Source of the DNA: Streptomyces sp. GESEQ-4
GTDB lineage: Bacteria; Actinomycetota; Actinomycetes; Streptomycetales; Streptomycetaceae
Assembly (NCBI RefSeq): GCF_017948455.1
Contig: NZ_JAFFSU010000005.1
Span: forward strand, 248,001-312,000
Length of the DNA: 64,000 bases
Direction of reading: 5' to 3'
Shown here: positions 7,398 to 16,448 of the stretch, piece after piece
How the letters are laid out: the number at the start of each line of letters is the position of its first letter
How positions within the stretch are numbered: position 1 is the first letter of the stretch
The notes under the pieces: model-generated
The model's database searches: none
Told to the model about the DNA's origin: nothing
Seen by the model: only the letters and a program-made list of their open reading frames with translations
Program-made: the position numbers and the translations under genes

Positions 7398-9140
7398 TCA
7401 GCCGGTGAACTTCACGTCGGTGATGGCCTGCTTGTAACCGGCGCCGCTGTAGTTGGCGGAATCCTCTCCCGAATACGGCATCGCTGTCAGCCAGACCAGC
7501 ACGTAGCGGCTCTTCACCGGCTTGTCGACCGTCACCTTTGCGGAGGTGCCGCTCGTGGACGCCTCGCCCAGCTCCTTCATCGAGCTCAGCGGTGTGGACG
7601 AACCCGGCGAGTCGGTCGCGTACAGCTTGACGGTGGTGTGAGGGCCGCCGTAGCGGAGGGAGAGGGTCGCGGTCGACACCTCCTGGGCGGAGCCGAGGTC
7701 GTAGAGGATGCCGACACCGGGCTTGATCACTATTTTCGGGCCGTCGTTGTAGCTGTTGGTACGCCATCCCGTCGTGGTGCTGCTGTCGTACGTCAGGCCC
7801 ACGTCGCCGGGATGCTGGGCGTCGCCCTCGGCCACGTACTCCTCGGCACCCTCGATGGCGAACGTCTTGACCGGCTTGGTCTTGTCGCCGTTCTTTTCGT
7901 TGTCTTCCGTCTGCGTCTGGTTGGTGTCCTCGGACTTGCCGCCCTGGTCCATGAGCGCATCGGCGAGCTGCCAGCTGCCCAGGCCCAGGGCCGCGATCAG
8001 GAGGGCCGAGACAGCCCACTTCAACGCCTTGCCAGTGCGGCTCTGCAGCGGGGGCGGCGGTGCCTGTACCGGCATGGCGGCACCGGGGTGCGGCGCCTGA
8101 CGGCCGTACGTGCCCTGCTGGTAGGTCGTGCGCTGATACTCGGGCGGGGCCGTGAACGCAGGCTCCGGCGGCCGGATGCGGGGCATCTCGCCGATCGCCT
8201 TCACCAGCTCCTCCGGCGTGGTGCACGGGGACTCGTGCCGGGAGGCGGTCGCGCCGTCGTTGGCGAGTGCGCGCATGGCGAGTTCGGACAGGCCGCGGTG
8301 GACGCCGGCGCGCACCTGGTCGGGGGCGATCAGACCGACGTCCTTGGGCAGCCCGGACAGGCCGTAGGCGTCGCTCTCGTACGGCCAGCGCTGGGTGAGC
8401 GCCGCGTACAGCAGGGCGCCGATGGACTCCGTGTCGGTGCGCTGTGGGGTTTCGGAACTGATGCCGCGCAGCGCTGCGTTCACGGCGAGGCCGCGGATAC
8501 GCCACTGACCGGACGAGGTGCGCAGGACGGCGTTGGGGTTCAGACGCAGATGGGCAAGGCCCTCGCGGTGGGCGGCGGCCATCGCGGCGGCCACCTGGCT
8601 GACCATCTGGTAGGCGTCGTGCGGCTCCAACGGCCCGGGGGCCAGGAGCGCGGTCAGCTCGACGGCGTCGGGCAGCCACTCGTGGACGACGTAGACGAGG
8701 TCGTTCTCCTCGACGGCGTCGAGAACCTGGACGAACCGGGGATCGCCGAGCAGGGCGGAGGAGCGGGCCGCTGCCAGGACGGAACGCGCCCGGGTGTGGT
8801 CCGCGGGCAGGATGTGGACGCCGACCGCGCGACGGAGCTTCTCGTCCACCGCGCGCCAGCTGCTGAATCCGTCCAGACGGGTGACGCATTCCTCGAGTCG
8901 GTAGCGTCTGGCGAGTTTGTGGCCGCTGTGCAGTTCGGGCGGTGAGGCTTCTCCGGGACGCTCGGTCCCGCCGCTCCCCTGTGCCTCGTCGATGTCCGTG
9001 TCCAGCTCCCGATTCTTGGCCACCCCGTCGGCCGTGGACTGGTCCGCCTGAGCGGTCAGCGGCTCGTCACCGCTGTTGTCTGCCACGTCGACGGCAGCTG
9101 TGCTCCGTTCCGCCACCGTCGTTCCTGCCTCCCCATCCAT
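7398..9140 (-). CDS. Membrane pseudokinase with extracytoplasmic discoidin-like domain (MurJ partner)
   Basis: 580 aa from ATG 9140. A disordered N-terminus precedes a Ser/Thr-kinase-like domain at about 75-330 lacking catalytic residues: the VAIK lysine position is His109 (VGVHI), HRD is HLR (197-199), and DFG reads RGL (216-218). A Pro/Gln-rich linker, a transmembrane helix near 380-405 and a C-terminal beta-rich domain (TGWRTNSY..., YVLVWLT) resembling F5/8 type C or NPCBM carbohydrate-binding modules follow. In Mycobacterium tuberculosis the MurJ homologue MviN carries a pseudokinase and extracellular domain on the same chain; here they are a separate gene 114 bp downstream of murJ. Likely a regulator of lipid II flipping or peptidoglycan synthesis. 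Confidence 0.85.
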   Translation of the reverse strand: MDGEAGTTVAERSTAAVDVADNSGDEPLTAQADQSTADGVAKNRELDTDIDEAQGSGGTERPGEASPPELHSGHKLARRYRLEECVTRLDGFSSWRAVDEKLRRAVGVHILPADHTRARSVLAAARSSALLGDPRFVQVLDAVEENDLVYVVHEWLPDAVELTALLAPGPLEPHDAYQMVSQVAAAMAAAHREGLAHLRLNPNAVLRTSSGQWRIRGLAVNAALRGISSETPQRTDTESIGALLYAALTQRWPYESDAYGLSGLPKDVGLIAPDQVRAGVHRGLSELAMRALANDGATASRHESPCTTPEELVKAIGEMPRIRPPEPAFTAPPEYQRTTYQQGTYGRQAPHPGAAMPVQAPPPPLQSRTGKALKWAVSALLIAALGLGSWQLADALMDQGGKSEDTNQTQTEDNEKNGDKTKPVKTFAIEGAEEYVAEGDAQHPGDVGLTYDSSTTTGWRTNSYNDGPKIVIKPGVGILYDLGSAQEVSTATLSLRYGGPHTTVKLYATDSPGSSTPLSSMKELGEASTSGTSAKVTVDKPVKSRYVLVWLTAMPYSGEDSANYSGAGYKQAITDVKFTG

Positions 9141-9254
9141 TGCGCGCCGTTCGACTGGCGTGCGCGCCGTCCGACGCCGAAACCAATTGTGCCCACAGTC
9201 CGCCGCTATGCACGACACACGGTGGGGTCCGATGGTTGTGCGCGTACCCCAGCC

Positions 9255-11495
9255 CTAGCGCCCCAGACGCCCGCGGACCATGCCGACGAGCGAGTTGAGC
9301 TCCTCGATGCGCATGCGACGGGCCGCCACGTAGAAGATGCCCAGCAGTACGGCTCCGCCGGCGAGGAGCGCGGCGAAGGAACCGACGACGCCCTGGCCGA
9401 GCGAGCGGCTGATGCCGTAGCAGGCTGCGCCGCTGAGCAGCGCCGCGGGCACCGAGGCGATGCACAGTCGGGCGTACGTCCGCATCACGCGAGTCCCGTC
9501 GAGGTCCCCGCCCAGCTTCTTGCGCAGCCGGTTCCAGGCGACGCCGACGCCGATCGCGTAGGCCAGGCCGTACGAGGCCGCCATGCCGACCACGGCCCAG
9601 CGGGCCGGGATGACGAAGTAGCAGGCGGCCGAGGCGACGGCGTTGACGGCGGCCACGATGACCGTGTTGTAGAAGGGGGTGCGGGTGTCCTCGTAGGCGT
9701 AGAAGGCACGCAGGACGACGTACTGCACGGAGTACGGGATCAGGCCGATGCCGAAGGCCATCAGCATGAAGCCCATGTTCGTGGCCTCGCTCGTGCCCGA
9801 GGAGCCGAACATCAGCGTGCACATCGGGATACCCAGAGCCAGGAACCCGAAGGAGATGGGGACGATGGCCACGGCCGTCGTCCGCAGGCCCTGGGAGATG
9901 TCGTCCCGGACAGCCCCGCTGTCGTCTTCCGCGGCCGAACGCGAGAGCCGCGGCAACAGGGCAGCCATCAGAGAGACCGTGATGATCGCCTGCGGCAGGC
10001 CCCAGATCAGCTGGGCGTTGGCGTAGGCGGCGAAGCCGGTGCCGTCGAGGGGTGATTCCTTGCCCGCCGCGGTGGACAACTGGGTGACGACGAGGGCGCC
10101 GGCCTGGTTGGCGAGGACGAACAGGAACGTCCACTTGGCGAGCGTGACGGCTTTGCCGAGGCCGTGGCCCTTCCAGTCGAAGCGCAGCCGCAGCCGGAAG
10201 CCGGTCTCCCGCAGATACGGGATCATCGCCAGCGCCTGTACGACGAGACCGAGGAGGACACCGATGCCGAGGAGGCGCTGCCCCTCCGGCGGAATGTTGG
10301 TGACTGTCATGCCGGAGTGCTCGGCTGTGCCGTAGACCCAGATGAACATCCCGAGCGTCATGATGATGACGATGTTGTTCAGGACCGGCGTCCACATCAT
10401 CGCGCCGAACTTCCCGCGCGCGTTGAGGATCTGACCCATCACCACGTGGATGCCCATGAAGAAGATCGAGGGCAGGAAGTACTGGACGAAGGTGACGCCG
10501 ACCTGGTTGGCGGCAGGGTCGCCGGCGACGGAGTCGGACAGCAGCCGGATCAGCAGTGGTGCGCCGAAGATCGAGAGCGCGGTGAGCGCGCCCAGCGCCA
10601 CCATCACCAAGGTCAGCAGGCGGTTGGCGTACGCTTCGCCACCGTCTTCGTCCTCCTTCATCGCCCGCACGAGTTGCGGCACGAAGACGGAGTTCAGGCC
10701 GCCGCCGACGGTGAGGATGTAGATCATCGTCGGCAACTGGTAGGCGACCTGGAAGGTGTCACCGAGGAGGCCGACGCCCAGCGCCGAGACGATCAGCGCG
10801 GAGCGGATGAAGCCGGTGAGGCGGGAGACCATCGTGCCCGCCGCCATCACGGCGCTCGACTTCAGCAGACCGCCCGCCCGGCCGCCCTTCTTCGTCGCCG
10901 CCGGGGCGGGCGCGGGAGCGGGGGCCTCAGGCGCGGGCTGCGGCGGGGTTGCCGCGGGGTACTGGCCGTACTGTCCCTGCGCCGGGTACTGGCCGGGTAC
11001 CGACGCGGGCTCGTACTGCGGATGGCCGCTGCCCTGCTGCTGGTCCCGGAAGAGATGCGCGAAGGCGTCCGGCTCGTGGCGCTCCTCGGAGGAGTGGGTG
11101 ACGAGGTCGTCGACGCCGACGTACTGGGTGGTGCGGGGATCGTCGCCGTACGGCAGGTACTGGGTCGGGCCGTCCGGCTCGGGGGGCGGGGTCTGGGCCC
11201 AGACGCGCGGGTCGGGAGCGTACGGGGACTGCGGCGGCTGGGCGTAGAGCTGTTGCGGCGGCGGATAGGTGCCGGGGGGCGGCGGAGGGTGCGCGGCGCG
11301 GTCGTAGAGCGCTTCGGCGACCGGGTCCTGGGCCGAGAGGTCCTGCGCCCGGTAGGGATCCTGGTCGTAGGCGTCCTGGAGGTACATGTCCGCGGGGGGC
11401 TGCGGCGGCACCTGGCCGTGCTCGGGCGGCGGGCCCTCGGGGTGCCCCGAGTTGCCCGCGGCCTGGCCGCGGTCACCGTCGTGCGGCGCGTTCAT
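9255..11495 (-). CDS. murJ: Lipid II flippase MurJ (MviN)
   Basis: MOP-superfamily integral membrane protein that translocates lipid-linked peptidoglycan precursor across the membrane. Of 746 residues, the first ~215 are a cytoplasmic Pro/Gln/Tyr-rich tail (repeats such as QYGQYPA and PPPGTYPPP), typical of Streptomyces MurJ. The multi-helix core begins at KSSAVMAAGTMVSRLTGFIRSALI, where the Arg-rich first helix (SRLTGFIR) is conserved, and ends with YVAARRMRIEEL. Start ATG is preceded by GGTGGGG. It is transcribed between the DUF6049 gene and the pseudokinase, probably as one operon. Confidence 0.95.
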   Translation of the reverse strand: MNAPHDGDRGQAAGNSGHPEGPPPEHGQVPPQPPADMYLQDAYDQDPYRAQDLSAQDPVAEALYDRAAHPPPPPGTYPPPQQLYAQPPQSPYAPDPRVWAQTPPPEPDGPTQYLPYGDDPRTTQYVGVDDLVTHSSEERHEPDAFAHLFRDQQQGSGHPQYEPASVPGQYPAQGQYGQYPAATPPQPAPEAPAPAPAPAATKKGGRAGGLLKSSAVMAAGTMVSRLTGFIRSALIVSALGVGLLGDTFQVAYQLPTMIYILTVGGGLNSVFVPQLVRAMKEDEDGGEAYANRLLTLVMVALGALTALSIFGAPLLIRLLSDSVAGDPAANQVGVTFVQYFLPSIFFMGIHVVMGQILNARGKFGAMMWTPVLNNIVIIMTLGMFIWVYGTAEHSGMTVTNIPPEGQRLLGIGVLLGLVVQALAMIPYLRETGFRLRLRFDWKGHGLGKAVTLAKWTFLFVLANQAGALVVTQLSTAAGKESPLDGTGFAAYANAQLIWGLPQAIITVSLMAALLPRLSRSAAEDDSGAVRDDISQGLRTTAVAIVPISFGFLALGIPMCTLMFGSSGTSEATNMGFMLMAFGIGLIPYSVQYVVLRAFYAYEDTRTPFYNTVIVAAVNAVASAACYFVIPARWAVVGMAASYGLAYAIGVGVAWNRLRKKLGGDLDGTRVMRTYARLCIASVPAALLSGAACYGISRSLGQGVVGSFAALLAGGAVLLGIFYVAARRMRIEELNSLVGMVRGRLGR

Positions 11496-11539
11496 GGTTA
11501 CCCCACCTCATCGTCCCGGGCCCACCGGCCACGACATCC

Positions 11540-13930
11540 TCAACGGTCCACTCTCTCACCCGTGCCGGACGGGTCTGCGCTTTCCGCTGGGGTGTCCGGT
11601 GCCGGGTCACTCGGCTGCTCCGGGTCGCCTGCCCGGGTCCGGGTGCCGGACTCCTCCTGGAGACGGTCTTCGGGGCCCTCGGGGTTCTGCGGGGTGTCGT
11701 CGCCTTCGCTCGCCTCGTCGGGGCCGTCTCCGTCGGCCTCGCGGGCGGCGGCGCGCTTGCGCTGGGTGTACATCCGGAAGCCGGCCAGGACGAGTAGCAG
11801 GACACCACCGCCGATGACCAGCATGACCGTGGCCGTGAACTCGGTGACCTTCACGTCGAAGGTGACCGGCCAGCCGTACGGCTGGCCGTCCTCCGTGTAC
11901 AGCTGGGCGATCACCGTCGCGCGGCCGTTGGCCTTGGCCGAGGTCGTGAACTTCACCGTCTGGCTGTGGCCGCCGGAGACCGTGACGGGCTGTTCCTCGT
12001 AGGAATCGCCGCCGATCTCGAGCCGGTTCGGGCTTGTCGACGTGAGCCGCAGCACCAGGTGGTCGACGCCCTGCACCAGGTTGTTCTGCACGGTGACGGG
12101 GATGGTGGCGCTGCGTCCGGAGAGCTTGGTCTCGGACTTGTCGATCAGCGTGACCTGGCCGGCGAGGCTGTCGAGATACTTCTCCACGTCTTCGCGGAAG
12201 CTTTCCGCCTCCTTCGCCCGGCCGCGCCAGGAGGTGGACATCTCGCGGTTCATGGCCCGCCCGAAGGGGGTCACGACACGGGACTGGTCGTTGAGGATCA
12301 CCTTGAACTTGTCGAGCTTGTCCTGCGTCGTCGCGATCTGCTGGAAGGCCGACCGGGGCAGCTCCTGCTTGCGCAGGGACGCGGGGTAGGCGGAAGTCGA
12401 CGGCACCTTCGTGGTGGCGCCCTCGTCCGGCTCGGCTGCTGCGGCGGCCGTGAGCACCTGGGACTCGGACCAGGCGCCGCCCTGGAGCGCCGTCACCGCC
12501 TCGGCCATCGCCCGGGCCTGCCGTGCCGTCGGCGTGCGCTGCGGGGCGACGACGACGCTGCGCTGCTTGTCCGTCTGGAGGTTCATCGTGAGGCTCTGGG
12601 CGAGGAACCTCTGCACGGCGAGCGTGGAGGCCGACGCCTTCGTCAGATCGCCCTGGAAGACCGTCGACAGCCGTGTGTCCGCGACCACCGCGGTGATGCC
12701 CCCGCCGATGGGCCGTGCCGCCGAGGGTGTGTACGGCAGTCCACCCGTCTCCTCCAGGCTGTCGCTGCGCGCGATCACCTTGTCCGCTCCGGCCGAGGTG
12801 GCGACCTTGACGATCGACGGGTCGACGGCGCCGTCCACGGGCCAGGCGAAGTCCGTGATCGGTTCCACGTGGAGGATCGTCTCGACGGTGCCGGCGACGA
12901 CGTCGGTGGCTTCCTTGAGGTGGCTCAGCGAGCCGGTGACGCTGGTGCCGTTGTGGGCGATGGAGGCCAGGTCCGGGTCGGCGAAGGGAAGAGCGACGAC
13001 TTCCTTGTCGACGACCGCCTCCTGCAGCGAGGCGAGCCACTTCTTCGCGACTGCCTGATGGGCTCCGGCCGTGGTGGTGCCGTCCTCGTTCTTCACCCGG
13101 TAGCCGCGCGTCATGGCGTCGACCGATGCCAGCAGGTCCGGGTCGATCACCCAGGTGACGTCGAGGTTCTTGCCCAGGGACAGGAGCTGGTTCAGTCGGC
13201 CGCCCGGGGAGATCTCCTTGGCGAGGTCGTCATTGAGGAAGACCGGAGTCTGCTGTTCGTTCGATCCCGTCTCCGCCGTCATATGGACCGTGGAGATGAG
13301 TGGCCACAGGACGGTTGTCTTCGTCCTGGTGTCGGCCTCGCCGGACTGCCAGGGCAGGAAGGTCCGCTGGATGCCGAGCACCTGGTCCCACGGTTGCGCG
13401 GTCGTCTCGCCGGAGAGTGAGACGGCGAACTGGTAGACCCCGTCCGCGCCGAGATCCAGCTCGTCGACCGGCACGGAGATGCTGAAGTGCTCGGAGACTC
13501 CGGGCGTGAGCTTCGAGAACTCCTCGACGTACTCCCCGCCGACCGGTGAGCCGTCGGCGCCCTCCTGGTAGCCGGTGCGCTGGGCGGCGCTGTCGATGGA
13601 GGAGCGGGTGGTCAGCCGGGGGCCCAGACGCAGATCGACCTCGGCGCCGGTGACAGCCTGCTTGCCGTTGTTGGTCACCGTGCCGGAGACGGTCAGGGTG
13701 TCGCCCTCCACGGGGGTGACAGGGGTGAGCGAGTCGATGGCGATGGCCACCGTGCTCGAGCCGGAGGCGGCCTTGAGCGAGGTCTGTGCGGCGGCGTCCG
13801 CGGGCGTGGCGGCGGGCAGCTGGAGCAGCCCGGTCAGCAGGGGCGCGCCGGCGAGCAGTGCTGCCGTGCGCCGCAGCCACCGGCGGGCAGGTGAGGGACT
13901 GGTCCCCTGGAGTTCTGCCGCCTCGGCCAC
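11540..13930 (-). CDS. DUF6049 family secreted/membrane-anchored protein
   Basis: 796-aa surface protein of unknown biochemical function. A twin-Arg-containing hydrophobic signal (RRWLRRTAALLAGAPLLTGLLQLPA) ends near ADAAAQ around residue 48. A large extracytoplasmic region with beta-sandwich-like segments follows (SGTVTNNGKQAVTGAEVDL; NNLVQGVDHLVLRLTS, NPCBM-like). A C-terminal helix (TVMLVIGGGVLLLVLAGFRMY, about 715-735) is followed by a basic anchor and acidic tail. The mycobacterial equivalent (Rv3909 position) also precedes mviN, so a role in cell envelope assembly with MurJ is inferred. GTG start; it is the first gene of the minus-strand operon. Confidence 0.85.
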   Translation of the reverse strand: MAEAAELQGTSPSPARRWLRRTAALLAGAPLLTGLLQLPAATPADAAAQTSLKAASGSSTVAIAIDSLTPVTPVEGDTLTVSGTVTNNGKQAVTGAEVDLRLGPRLTTRSSIDSAAQRTGYQEGADGSPVGGEYVEEFSKLTPGVSEHFSISVPVDELDLGADGVYQFAVSLSGETTAQPWDQVLGIQRTFLPWQSGEADTRTKTTVLWPLISTVHMTAETGSNEQQTPVFLNDDLAKEISPGGRLNQLLSLGKNLDVTWVIDPDLLASVDAMTRGYRVKNEDGTTTAGAHQAVAKKWLASLQEAVVDKEVVALPFADPDLASIAHNGTSVTGSLSHLKEATDVVAGTVETILHVEPITDFAWPVDGAVDPSIVKVATSAGADKVIARSDSLEETGGLPYTPSAARPIGGGITAVVADTRLSTVFQGDLTKASASTLAVQRFLAQSLTMNLQTDKQRSVVVAPQRTPTARQARAMAEAVTALQGGAWSESQVLTAAAAAEPDEGATTKVPSTSAYPASLRKQELPRSAFQQIATTQDKLDKFKVILNDQSRVVTPFGRAMNREMSTSWRGRAKEAESFREDVEKYLDSLAGQVTLIDKSETKLSGRSATIPVTVQNNLVQGVDHLVLRLTSTSPNRLEIGGDSYEEQPVTVSGGHSQTVKFTTSAKANGRATVIAQLYTEDGQPYGWPVTFDVKVTEFTATVMLVIGGGVLLLVLAGFRMYTQRKRAAAREADGDGPDEASEGDDTPQNPEGPEDRLQEESGTRTRAGDPEQPSDPAPDTPAESADPSGTGERVDR

Positions 13931-14215
13931 GCGCTCGTCCGTCCCTCGTCGTCGTCAGTGGTCGTCGGAATGTCCGCCCACGCATGGTAACGATGCGCGC
14001 TGAGGGGAAGTGCCGCGGACCGCTCCACAAGATCGGTGGACGGCACCGGGCTGTCCCGTATGTGCCCGTATAAAGGAGGAGCGTCTCCGCTCGCCGCACG
14101 GACGGATCTTGTGCGCATATCAGGGAGGCGAGGTGCCCGTCGGCTTTGGGCTGTGATGTCTTCCCCTTTTAATGGGGGCGCTCGGGGTCGCCCGGGCCAC
14201 GTACCCTCTTCTGTT

Positions 14216-15682
14216 GTGCCGAACGCCAACGAAGACAACCTCAGTGCCCTGAGCCAGGTGCAGCACCGCGCGGTGAGTGAACTGCTGCAGATCGCTCCTG
14301 TCGCCGACGACCTCGCCCGCCGCTTCCAGGAGGCCGGGTTCTCACTCGCTCTGGTCGGCGGATCGGTCAGGGACGCGTTGCTCGGCCGGCTCGGCAACGA
14401 CCTCGACTTCACGACCGATGCCCGCCCCGAGGACGTACTGAAGATCGTGCGTCCGTGGGCGGACGCCGTGTGGGAGGTCGGGATCGCCTTCGGGACCGTC
14501 GGGGTGCAGAAGGACGCCCGCGTCGGAGACACTGATCGACGCTTTCAGATCGAGGTGACCACCTACCGGTCCGAGGCGTACGACCGGACCTCACGCAAGC
14601 CCGAGGTGTCGTACGGCGACTCCATCGAGGAGGACCTCGTCCGGCGCGACTTCACGGTGAACGCGATGGCGGTCGCGCTTCCGGAGAAGGAGTTCATCGA
14701 CCCGCACGGTGGGCTCGAGGACCTGGCGGAGCGTGTGCTGCGTACTCCGGGCACACCGGAGGAGTCCTTCTCGGACGATCCGCTGCGGATGATGCGGGCC
14801 GCGCGCTTCGCCGCGCAGCTCGACTTCGAGGTGGCTCCCGAGGTCGTCACGGCGATGAACGAGATGGCCGGCCGCATTGAGATCGTCTCGGCCGAGCGGG
14901 TCCGGGACGAGCTGAACAAGCTGATCCTTTCCGCGCACCCGCGCAAGGGGCTGACGCTGCTGGTCGACACCGGGCTCGCCGACCATGTACTGCCCGAGCT
15001 CCCGGCACTCCGTCTGGAGCGCGATGAACACCACCGGCACAAGGATGTCTACGACCACTCGTTGATCGTTCTGGAACAGGCGATCGCGCTCGAGGACGAC
15101 GGCCCCGACCTCACCCTCCGCCTCGCCGCGCTGCTGCATGACATCGGCAAGCCCCGCACTCGTCGCTTCGAGAGTGATGGCCGGGTCTCCTTCCACCACC
15201 ACGAAGTGGTCGGCGCGAAGATGACCAAGAAGCGGATGACGGCGCTGAAGTACTCCAACGAGCTTGTGAAGGATGTCTCCCGTCTGGTCGAACTCCACCT
15301 CCGCTTCCACGGCTACGGCACCGGAGAGTGGACGGACTCCGCTGTCCGGCGCTACGTCCGTGATGCCGGCCCTCTCCTCGACCGCCTGCACAAGCTGACC
15401 CGCTCGGACTGCACGACCCGCAACAAGCGCAGGGCGGCTGCCCTGGCGCGGGCGTACGACGGACTGGAGGACCGCATCGCTCAACTCCAGGAGCAGGAGG
15501 AGCTGGACGCGATCCGCCCCGACCTCGACGGCAACCAGATCATGGAGATCCTGGGAGTCGGACCGGGGCCGGTCGTCGGGCGTGCGTACCAGCACATGCT
15601 GGAGCTTCGTCTGGAGAACGGGCCGATGGAACACGACGCGGCGGTGGCGGCACTCAAGGAGTGGTGGGCCGAGCAGGGCTGA
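14216..15682 (+). CDS. cca: CCA tRNA nucleotidyltransferase
   Basis: Adds or repairs the 3' CCA of tRNAs. The 488-aa protein has the class II nucleotidyltransferase head GGSVRDALLGR with LDFTTDA (metal-binding Asp pair), the RRDFTVNAMA motif, and DDPLRMMRAARFAAQL. An added HD domain (LLHDIGKPRT, with His/Asp motif) lies at 305-410, typical of actinobacterial CCA enzymes often labelled PcnA. Start GTG 14216 (MPNANEDNLSALSQ) gives the expected N-terminus; no clear Shine-Dalgarno is visible, so a leaderless mRNA is possible. It is divergent from the DUF6049 gene across 285 bp that hold no other gene I can support. Confidence 0.93.
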   Translation: MPNANEDNLSALSQVQHRAVSELLQIAPVADDLARRFQEAGFSLALVGGSVRDALLGRLGNDLDFTTDARPEDVLKIVRPWADAVWEVGIAFGTVGVQKDARVGDTDRRFQIEVTTYRSEAYDRTSRKPEVSYGDSIEEDLVRRDFTVNAMAVALPEKEFIDPHGGLEDLAERVLRTPGTPEESFSDDPLRMMRAARFAAQLDFEVAPEVVTAMNEMAGRIEIVSAERVRDELNKLILSAHPRKGLTLLVDTGLADHVLPELPALRLERDEHHRHKDVYDHSLIVLEQAIALEDDGPDLTLRLAALLHDIGKPRTRRFESDGRVSFHHHEVVGAKMTKKRMTALKYSNELVKDVSRLVELHLRFHGYGTGEWTDSAVRRYVRDAGPLLDRLHKLTRSDCTTRNKRRAAALARAYDGLEDRIAQLQEQEELDAIRPDLDGNQIMEILGVGPGPVVGRAYQHMLELRLENGPMEHDAAVAALKEWWAEQG

Positions 15683-15690
15683 GGATGTGG

Positions 15691-15726
15691 AAGGAGGCCA
15701 TGTTTCACGTGAAACATGACCTCCTT
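15691..15726. terminator. Terminator-like inverted repeat centred on parS 6
   Basis: 36-bp inverted repeat with arms AAGGAGG.../...CCTCCTT and a single mismatched pair, exactly centred on parS at 15702-15715. It lies 8 bp after the cca stop. The same DNA can therefore act as a parS and as an RNA hairpin. Confidence 0.75.
15702..15715. other. parS: parS site 6 (exact)
   Basis: Exact GTTTCACGTGAAAC at the dyad of the 15691-15726 repeat, 47 bp start-to-start from site 7, between convergent genes. Confidence 0.95.
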
Positions 15727-15735
15727 CAGCACGCA

Positions 15736-15775
15736 CGAGAGGGGCGATGTTTCACGTGAAACATCGCCCCTCTCG
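15736..15775. terminator. 40-bp perfect palindrome (terminator) centred on parS 7
   Basis: Positions 15736-15755 are the exact reverse complement of 15756-15775; the arms extend parS outward through CGAGAGGGGCGAT. It ends 10 bp from the stop of the convergent minus-strand gene. This is the longest perfect inverted repeat I found in the window. Confidence 0.8.
15749..15762. other. parS: parS site 7 (exact)
   Basis: Exact GTTTCACGTGAAAC forming the centre of the 40-bp palindrome 15736-15775. Confidence 0.95.
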
Positions 15776-15784
15776 ATGTCTGCC

Positions 15785-16327
15785 CTACTTGGCGTAGTCC
15801 TTCAGGCAGAGCAGGAAGTCGCTGCCGTCGCCGCTCTCGGTGTACACGTACTGGAAGTCCTTGGCCTTGGCCTCGCACTTGGAGCTGGCCACGGCGTCAG
15901 TGGTGTACGAGCCTTCGATCTTGGCCAGCACCACGTACTGGGCGTCCGCAGAGCCGCACTCGACGACCTCGAGGTCCGGATTGCTGTTGCTGGTGCTGCC
16001 GCGGTGCATGCAGTCGCCCACCGCGGCGCTGTTGGCGTCATCGCGGCTGGCGAGGAAGCCGCCGATGATCACGCCAATGACCACCACGCCGATGACGATG
16101 TTCTTGATCGTCTTAAAGCTGAGCTTGCGGCCGGACGGCTGCGGCGGGACCGGCGCGTAGGGCGAGCCGCCCTGCTGCGGGAAGCCGGGCTGCTGGGGGG
16201 AGCCGGGCTGGCCCGGCTGCTGCGGATAGCCGCCCTGGGGCGGGTACGGAGCCTGGCCCTGCGGTTGGCCGTAAGGGTTCTGGCCCTGCGCGAACGGGTT
16301 CTGGCCCTGGGGCGGCGGAGTTGTCAC
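15785..16327 (-). CDS. LppU/SCO3897-like membrane protein
   Basis: 180 aa from GTG 16327, chosen because AGGGGGA precedes it and the Pro/Gln-rich region starts there. Residues 1-75 are a low-complexity cytoplasmic tail of GQNPFAQGQNPYGQ-type repeats. One transmembrane helix (IKNIVIGVVVIGVIIGGFLAS) sits near 80-100. The extracytoplasmic domain of about 80 residues has four cysteines (GDCMHR, VECGSAD, SSKCEAK, LLCLKDY), likely two disulfides. It resembles the actinobacterial LppU family of unknown function but has a membrane anchor rather than a lipobox. It is convergent with cca across two parS-containing terminators. Confidence 0.75.
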   Translation of the reverse strand: MTTPPPQGQNPFAQGQNPYGQPQGQAPYPPQGGYPQQPGQPGSPQQPGFPQQGGSPYAPVPPQPSGRKLSFKTIKNIVIGVVVIGVIIGGFLASRDDANSAAVGDCMHRGSTSNSNPDLEVVECGSADAQYVVLAKIEGSYTTDAVASSKCEAKAKDFQYVYTESGDGSDFLLCLKDYAK

Positions 16328-16448
16328 TGGGGTCCCCCTGAAAAGGATGTGTGACGCGGACATGGCGTCGAAATAAGACGCACGTAAGTTACCGGCCTCC
16401 ACTGACAACTCCGTGTCCGGGAGTGACTCTGTGGCACTGATGTGACAC

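Noticed and set aside
10066..10080. GTGGACAAC (near DnaA box) within murJ
   Set aside because: Single isolated imperfect match in coding sequence.
10164..12002. 612-codon open frame on the plus strand opposite murJ and the DUF6049 gene
   Set aside because: It is antisense to two well-supported genes, has a His/Arg/Val composition typical of shadow frames in GC-rich DNA and no recognisable domain.
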